In this document: positions 57,730-64,000 of the stretch, one piece after another
How positions within the stretch are numbered: position 1 is the first letter of the stretch
Layout of the letters: each line of letters starts with the position of its first letter
Source: Dicyema japonicum
Taxonomy: Eukaryota > Dicyemida > Rhombozoa > Dicyemidae
Length of the DNA stretch: 64,000 bases
Reading direction: 5' to 3'
Assembly (NCBI GenBank): GCA_011109175.1
Contig: RDEW01000012.1
Span: 138,525 to 202,524, forward strand
The notes under the pieces: model-generated
What the model saw: the letters and a program-made list of their open reading frames with translations, nothing else
The model's database searches: none
What the model was told of the DNA's origin: nothing
Position numbers and translations under genes: made by a program

Positions 57730-59205
57730 GACTATGTCTTATTCGTATTCCTTACCGACTTCTCCGTTTACTCTGGGATCTATCGAGCGACTGTCTTCTT
57801 TGGCCTTTAGTTCTCTAAAAGAAAAGTTGGAAAAAGTAGTTAGTTCTTTAATTCTACGTCACAGCCCTATAAATGCTGGAGAAGTTGAAAATACGGTAAA
57901 ATGCACTAAAGACAATGCTCCTGGAAAGGATAAGATCGCTATTTGTTTATTCAAGGAAACACCCAAGGTACTCTATGAATATCTGGGATGTCTCTATACG
58001 TGCAGTATCAAGTTGGGTCATATACCTTTCGCATTGGAAATTGACGGAGGTCAGGATGATACGTAAATCTGGGAAACCTGGGTACAGGCCCATAAGCTTA
58101 TACCAACGATCTCAAGAGTTATGGAAAGAATTGTATTCAACAGAATTTTCGAAAATATAGTACGTAATGATATACTAAAGGATCATCAGTGGGGTTTTCG
58201 AAAAGATCGGTCTTGTGGAGATTGTTTGTACAGTGTTAACGCGTCAATTGTGAAGGCTTTGGAAACTAAAGGGTGTTTGACCGCAGTCTGACTTTAGATA
58301 TCCAAAGCTTTCGACAGTGTGTGGCATCTTGGTCTTTTTATTTGTCTTGCGAATTGTGCCATTAAAAAAAAACTCTATTTTTGGATAATAGATTTGTTAT
58401 CAGATAGACGGTCAATTGTTAATTTTTTTAACTATGAATTTCGTAAAATTTGGTTGAGAAGAAGTGTGCCTTAGGATTCTGTGCTCAGTTTTATATTATT
58501 TAACATTGTAATGAGTGAATTGCCTTCCCCAGAAAACCCACGTACAGAAATTTTGATATACGATGATGACGTCATAATTTATGATTTTTCTTTAAACTCT
58601 TTGGTATCTGAGAAACGATTGAAGACGTACATGGACAAGATTGAAGAGTGGTGCAATGAAAATTTCCTTTCGGTGGCACGTGAGAATTCTGATATGCTGG
58701 GGATAACTGGAAACAGGAGGATGGCTAACCTAAAGAGCTTGTTACAAGACATACTTCGGAAGAAGAGTATAAAATACCTTGGCCTCCTAATTGACGAGGA
58801 GGGTAATTTTGTGGAACATGCTAAAATACGAAAGAAAAAAGCTACGAACGATCTTTACTGCGTTAGAAAATTAAAGCTCGAGCCGGAGACCTTTGTTTAT
58901 GTCTTCAACACTGCGATACTACCTGCAATGTTATACAGTTTAGAAGGATGGTACGATTCGAATAAGATGGACTCTATCCTCAAGAAATTTGAGAAAACAC
59001 GAAATTTTGCTCTAAGCTTGCTTACGGGATAAGTCCTCGTATGTCAATTCCTCTATGGTTGGAAGGAAAAATGTGCAAGGTTGGTGGAACTATCGAAAAT
59101 CTTATTCGAGGTTTCAAAAATCGCACTAAAGTATCTGGCTCATATCTTCAGAGATGACCCCGTGTTTACGGATTTTTTGGGGAGACTGTCGGGGTAGAAG
59201 TCAGT
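57730..59205 (+). mobile_element. Family B LINE, RT nearly complete
   Basis: In order: ENTVKCTKDNAPGKDKIAICLFKETPKVLYEYLGCLYTCSIKLGHIPF (57885-58030), KSGKPGYRPISLY.., RVMERIVFNRIFENI (58110-58155), DHQWGFRKDRSCGDCLYSVNASIVKAL (58180-58265), ISKAFDSVWHLGLFICLANCAI, FWIIDLLSDRRSIV, SVLSFILFNIVMSELP (58480-58530), LIYDDDVIIYDFS (58550-58590), IEEWCNENFLSV, IKYLGLLIDEEG, IRKKKATNDLYCVRKLKLEPETFVYVFNTAILPAMLYSLEGW. The active-site tetrad reads YDDD instead of YADD. A few stops and shifts. Confidence 0.85.
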
Positions 59206-60061
59206 TGGCATGCCGTTTCATATTACTTCCCCCATCACTTAATTTACAGTGCTATTTCTTTAAAATAATTTACTTGCGTTTGCATACTAAAAATTTGTTT
59301 TTTTATTAATATTTTTTGCCGAAAATATTGATGTGCGCTCTGCGCATGTCACATAATAAGAAAAGAGTATTTCGATGACAAGTATTTTTTCATAACCATT
59401 TTATCTTGAGTACTCTTTGCCTGTTGTTGAGTGATCCAAATGATATTTTTCATAGATTTATTAATTCTGATTTCAGTGATCTGAATCCACAAGAACCCAT
59501 TCTAAATAAAATTGTTCATTATATAAGAGAATACCCTCATGAAGCCAACAGAGATATATAAGAGGTTATTCTCTTTTTATGCTAAGATCGTTAAAGTCAA
59601 CAATAAATTTATTAAATAAACTTAGATTTTACTAATGTTGCTTATAAAAATAATAAATGTGAACTTTGATAACGAATTTGGTTTTGGGCTGTCTGGGAAT
59701 GTGCTAATTTAAGAACATTAAATCGTTATTTTTTATTTCAATAATAGCACGTGTATTTATGGGCATGTTAATTCCACATAACATTATCATGAAAATTGAG
59801 AATGTATGCTTACTATCCAATATGAAAGAGATTCATCACCATGCAGAGATTTTTGAAAGTAATTACAATGTTATCATTTTTATAATTTTAGAACTACATT
59901 TAAATTTATTTAAGTGATTCGTGTATTAACAAATATAATTATTTCGTTGGTAGATTCTAATATAACTCAGAAAACATTTCATATTGGTACATGTCGCGTT
60001 TGTAAGAACATCAATGAGTATAATGCCCTGATGAATATTTTAAAAGATGGAGAAATTAACT
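59206..60061. other. No recognised gene
   Basis: AT-rich. A plus open frame at 59914-60099 (KTFHIGTCRVCKNINEYNALM) is unassigned and runs into a LINE tail. Confidence 0.35.
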
Positions 60062-61000
60062 ATTTTTTTACCCCAAAATCACGGATTAGAAAAAGTTAAA
60101 AGTTAACTACTAATTAAGTGATCCCGGTTTTCCGGGTTCTGGCTTTCGTTCGGGTCCTCGAGGATCCAACAGAATTTGTAAAAACGGGGACGGTCTCATT
60201 CTCCATAGATTCCCCGCAATTTCTAGATAGTCAGATATAGAGAGTGAAAGCGGAAAGCCGGTTTTCATTGCCCACTGTAGAAATGACTTCACTCTTCACC
60301 TTATTTGTTCTTTAACATTCAATAAGTTATTCACGGTTTTCTTATTATTATTTTCAAGGCAGCAAGTTTTACGGCTTCTAATTTTTAAGACGACGATTCA
60401 GGAATCATCGAGCTCCAGGAAGGGCATGCGTATTCGATTACTGGCAGTATGTATTGTCTGTAAATTTTCTGTAGTAAGAAGGTGTTGTGCCCGATTGGTG
60501 ATCGGGACTAAATTATCAATATGTTGGTCCTTCTCCTGACCTTGGTAATAACGTCATTGACGTGTTGGCCGAATGTCAGGAGAGTATCCAACTTTATCCT
60601 AGTATTGTTGGAGATTTATTCATAGGAATTTCATATCCAAACAATTTGATTTTGGGAGAGTATAATGATCTTCTATATGCAGAGAAAATTGTTATAAATG
60701 ACTTTCCTGTAGAAACTTCCAGTCGATTTGATATGAGCCAATGTTCCAACATACCAATATAACTTTGAAGTTTCATCCCTGCCTTTATCATAGTTAGAGT
60801 CTCTCGTCGCAAGAACAATGTCATCTGCGTACGTATCGGGATCATCATTGGTGAGAAGGTTATTGGTGTACAAGTTGAAGAGCAGGGGAGAGAGAAGTGA
60901 ACCTTTAGGGACAATATTCGGCAATAAACGGGATTTAGATTTTCTGTTGTCCGACATCACTTGTCCTCTTAACTATGTTTTCCAGGTCGTAAAAAATATT
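60062..61000 (-). mobile_element. Family G LINE, RT palm to 3' end (GIT variant)
   Basis: Minus strand: SDNRKSKSRLLPNIVPKGSLLSPLLFNLYTNNLL..PDTYADDIVLATRDS (60960-60800, YADD kept), SYIGMLEHWLISNRLEVSTGKSFITIFS (60770-60680), FGYEIPMNKSPTILG, and a C-terminus RKTGIT-stop at 60113-60130. The hairpin has lost outer pairs (ATCAC 60078-60082, GTGAT 60118-60122). The tail is TTTTGGGGTAAAAAAA. Confidence 0.8.
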
Positions 61001-61479
61001 GTATGATTAAAAATCCACACATTTTATTATCATTAATGGAAGATAATACAAAAAACGTAAATAACACACTTGTCATCGTATCTTACAATAATGAAATAAT
61101 CGAAAAAGCTTCATGAAAGAACACATTAGGGACAAACAACACCGTCTTAACCGTAAATTATTCTGCTTCTACCAACAATATTCTTATCTTTTCCCTGTGT
61201 TGCTCTCGAGAACTGACACATTTTCGATATCAATAAGTAGGCCGAACTAAGTTAACAAAGTTAAAATTTAATAATAGTAAATAAAAAATCATTAAAATGA
61301 TTTTTTAACTTTATTTTATTATAAATAAATTTATATTAAACAAAATTATTAGGTTTAAATTATAAGGTTAAAATTATTTTAACTAAACAAACTATCTGTG
61401 CCGTAACTTAGAGAATTGTTTTACAGAGGCTCTGTACGAGTTCCCTCACCATCAAAAGCTAGAAGATGTGTGGATCAAA
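61001..61479. other. No recognised gene
   Basis: AT-rich; 61260-61390 is almost pure A/T. Confidence 0.45.
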
Positions 61480-62225
61480 TCATAATGGGTCAAAAATTGT
61501 TAATTCAACAAAAACTTGTGTATAAAAATTTACTTTATTTTGTAGCAATCAAAAGTTTTTTCTAATACGGATGAAACAAAAATCCGGGGCCAAAGATACG
61601 TTGCTGTGATGATTGGATCGTTAAATTCTCCTGAAACAACATATCTGATATCGTTTAAGGCGATAGAATCTGCTCCTAACAATAACATCATTACTCAGAT
61701 AGTCGACGTTGCACTTGGAAATAATTTGGTTCAAAATGAAAATTTCCTTTTGTTAATTTCGGATGCTGCAAATTATCTGTTGTGAGAAAATAGGAGACTC
61801 TTATCCGGAAATTGATTTGATGATAACTACTGTACAAGCAGCAATCAACAAGAACAATAGAAGAAAACTAATATTCAAAGACAGAAACATCGCCATTCCA
61901 CCTCGTGTGCATTTGACAAGATGGGGGACCGGGCTAAAGGCCGCTACATACTATTCATAAAGTCTGATCGGAATTCCAAATATTTTTGAATCATGGATAT
62001 CTAGTTCGAACACTAAAAAAAGTCTCAAAAACCACGTGTTAGTTAGTAGTCTATGTGACCTTATTTGAAGCTATTCGAACATTCCAGGTTTATGAATAAT
62101 GTCGCTATTGCAGATATTATTAATAAATTTGAAAGTACACGCTTGACAATTGAACAAGCATATGATGGTTTAGAATCGTTGGAATTTGGAAATTACAACA
62201 AATTTATTAAGAATACATAAATAAA
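61480..62225 (+). mobile_element. hAT transposase relic
   Basis: KVFSNTDETKIRGQRYVAVMIGSLNSPETTYLISF (61555-61655) holds the TDET catalytic block, LLISDAANYL (61750-61780) the second Asp region, and EKIGDSYPEIDLMITTVQAAINKNNRRKLIFKD...IPPRVHLTRWGTGLKAATYY (61785-61955) the R-W region of hAT transposases. A C-terminal fragment TIEQAYDGLESLEF follows (62145-62190). Two frameshifts; no terminal repeats were found. Confidence 0.75.
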
Positions 62226-62412
62226 AGGCTTCAAAAAAAGATACTTCAAACATAATTAAAAATGACTAATTCACACATATCTCCTGCCGAGTATTCATTA
62301 CTCCTGAATTGTCAGCCAATTTGTGCTCGTTGAACGATGTTTCTGAGATAAAGAATTTTCTAAGATCCAACCGAAATTTTCTACCAGAAAAATAAGAAAA
62401 TTATGTAATTTG
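62226..62412. other. Spacer
   Basis: AT-rich, nothing seen. Confidence 0.4.
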
Positions 62413-62670
62413 TTAATAATAATAATAAAGCCTTTTCACGAGAGCCATAGTGTTTTTATAGCTCCGCATAGGCAGGACACACACTTTATTTAAGTAAAGA
62501 ACAGTTAATTTTAACTAATCGTAGAACCAAGGAATGATCTTCACTTCTTTTTTTCTTTTTCTTGTGTGAGTGTCCTTTCTAGACAAATTTAGTTCCGCAG
62601 TGGGTATTCACTGATGACGGCGGTCACTCGTCAAACCATTTCTGCATCGTAGATGCGTGAACCTTCCACT
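62413..62670 (-). mobile_element. tRNA-derived SINE, copy 3
   Basis: Reverse complement carries GGTTCACGCATCTACGATGC, TTTGACGAGTGACCGCCGTCATCAGTG, CACTGCGGAACT, TAACTGTTCTTTACTTAAAT and AAAGTGTGTGTCC, then a (TTA)n tail. Same order as copies 1 and 2; the tRNA head is lost. Confidence 0.7.
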
Positions 62671-63099
62671 TGTATGTGTAACAAAAAGTTTTAGTGTTTT
62701 TATTGTTTAGTTATAAAAGTTAAATTTTTGAGGTTAATTTTTGTAGTTTTAGGTTAATAAAGTTAATTTTTTTAGGTTAAATTTTTTATTTTTAGGTTAA
62801 AATCGCCCTATCAATAAGTGTTAGCCTGGTTAGCCGTTCCTGGTGTCATCAACTATGGAATTAGTCATACAGTAAAAATGATCATTTGCTCACCCCAATC
62901 CAAGAAGAATGTCTTTTTTGGACGGGTCTCTCTGTATACTCATCTGACCTGTTAATAATACTAATATGTACTTTAATAAACACTTATTAGATGACAATTA
63001 ATTTATTTAATATAAATTATATTGAATAATAATATTAAATAAACATAAAATTATATAATTTTGGCGTGCTTTTCTTAGTTGTCATTGTATTTACATAGA
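62671..63099. promoter_or_regulatory. 5' flank of METAP2
   Basis: AT-rich sequence with TTTTTAGGTTAA repeats (62720-62800). It ends TTTACATAGA before the start codon, which could also be an intron acceptor, so an upstream 5' exon is possible. Confidence 0.3.

Positions 63100-64000
<901 letters not shown>

Overview
This is an AT-rich animal (metazoan) nuclear window. Seven conserved protein-coding genes or gene relics sit in a sea of dead transposable elements. Wherever a gene can be followed through homologous protein blocks, its exons are joined by GT-AG introns of only about 20-33 nt, and TAA, TAG and TGA all act as stops. Introns this short, together with a cadherin, a PAR/NFIL3-like bZIP factor, epsilon-tubulin and an outer-dynein-arm docking protein, point to a ciliated, genome-reduced animal. 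A dicyemid mesozoan is the best fit I know; this assignment is inference, not proof.

Layout. 1-3.1 kb: an SLC25A43-like mitochondrial carrier followed after 55 bp by ODAD4/TTC25, both +. 3.1-18.6 kb: LINE relics, including a three-layer nest (RTE LINE containing a pogo/Tigger transposon containing another RT fragment). 18.7-19.8 kb: a six-exon bZIP gene. 20-39.8 kb: a dense transposon graveyard with a Ginger/GIN-like integrase element inside a LINE, a 701-bp hAT element with a perfect 8-bp target duplication, and relics of a PHD-finger/LDD reverse transcriptase element. 39.8-42.2 kb (-): a six-repeat single-pass cadherin. 46.3-47.8 kb (+): an SLC36-like amino-acid transporter with frame breaks. 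49.5-51.1 kb (+): epsilon-tubulin with 11 introns. 51.4-61 kb: Tigger relic, a comparatively young RTE element (53.8-56.7 kb) and more LINEs. 61.5-62.2 kb: hAT transposase relic. 63.1-64 kb: 5' part of METAP2, running off the window.

Transposon families recur, so I use short names. Family G: Jockey/CR1-like LINE whose protein ends Thr-Gly-(Ile/Tyr)-Thr-stop and whose 3' end carries a conserved hairpin then GGGGTTAATAAATAAA. Family B: a second YADD-type LINE. Family M: an RT with an (M/I)DD active site and a characteristic AINEYA-S...KERLYLP..K.GRGL C-terminal block. Family L: an RT with LDD active site and an N-terminal PHD finger. Also RTE-clade LINE, pogo/Tigger, hAT, Ginger-like, a tRNA-derived SINE and one unnamed dispersed repeat.

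The genes do not form an obvious pathway. ODAD4 and epsilon-tubulin are both cilium/centriole genes, consistent with a ciliated animal. Several conserved genes (epsilon-tubulin twice, METAP2, cadherin, SLC36) are broken by single small indels, two or three of them in G or C runs. That pattern looks more like base-calling error in the assembly than simultaneous pseudogenisation, but SLC36 may be truly decaying.
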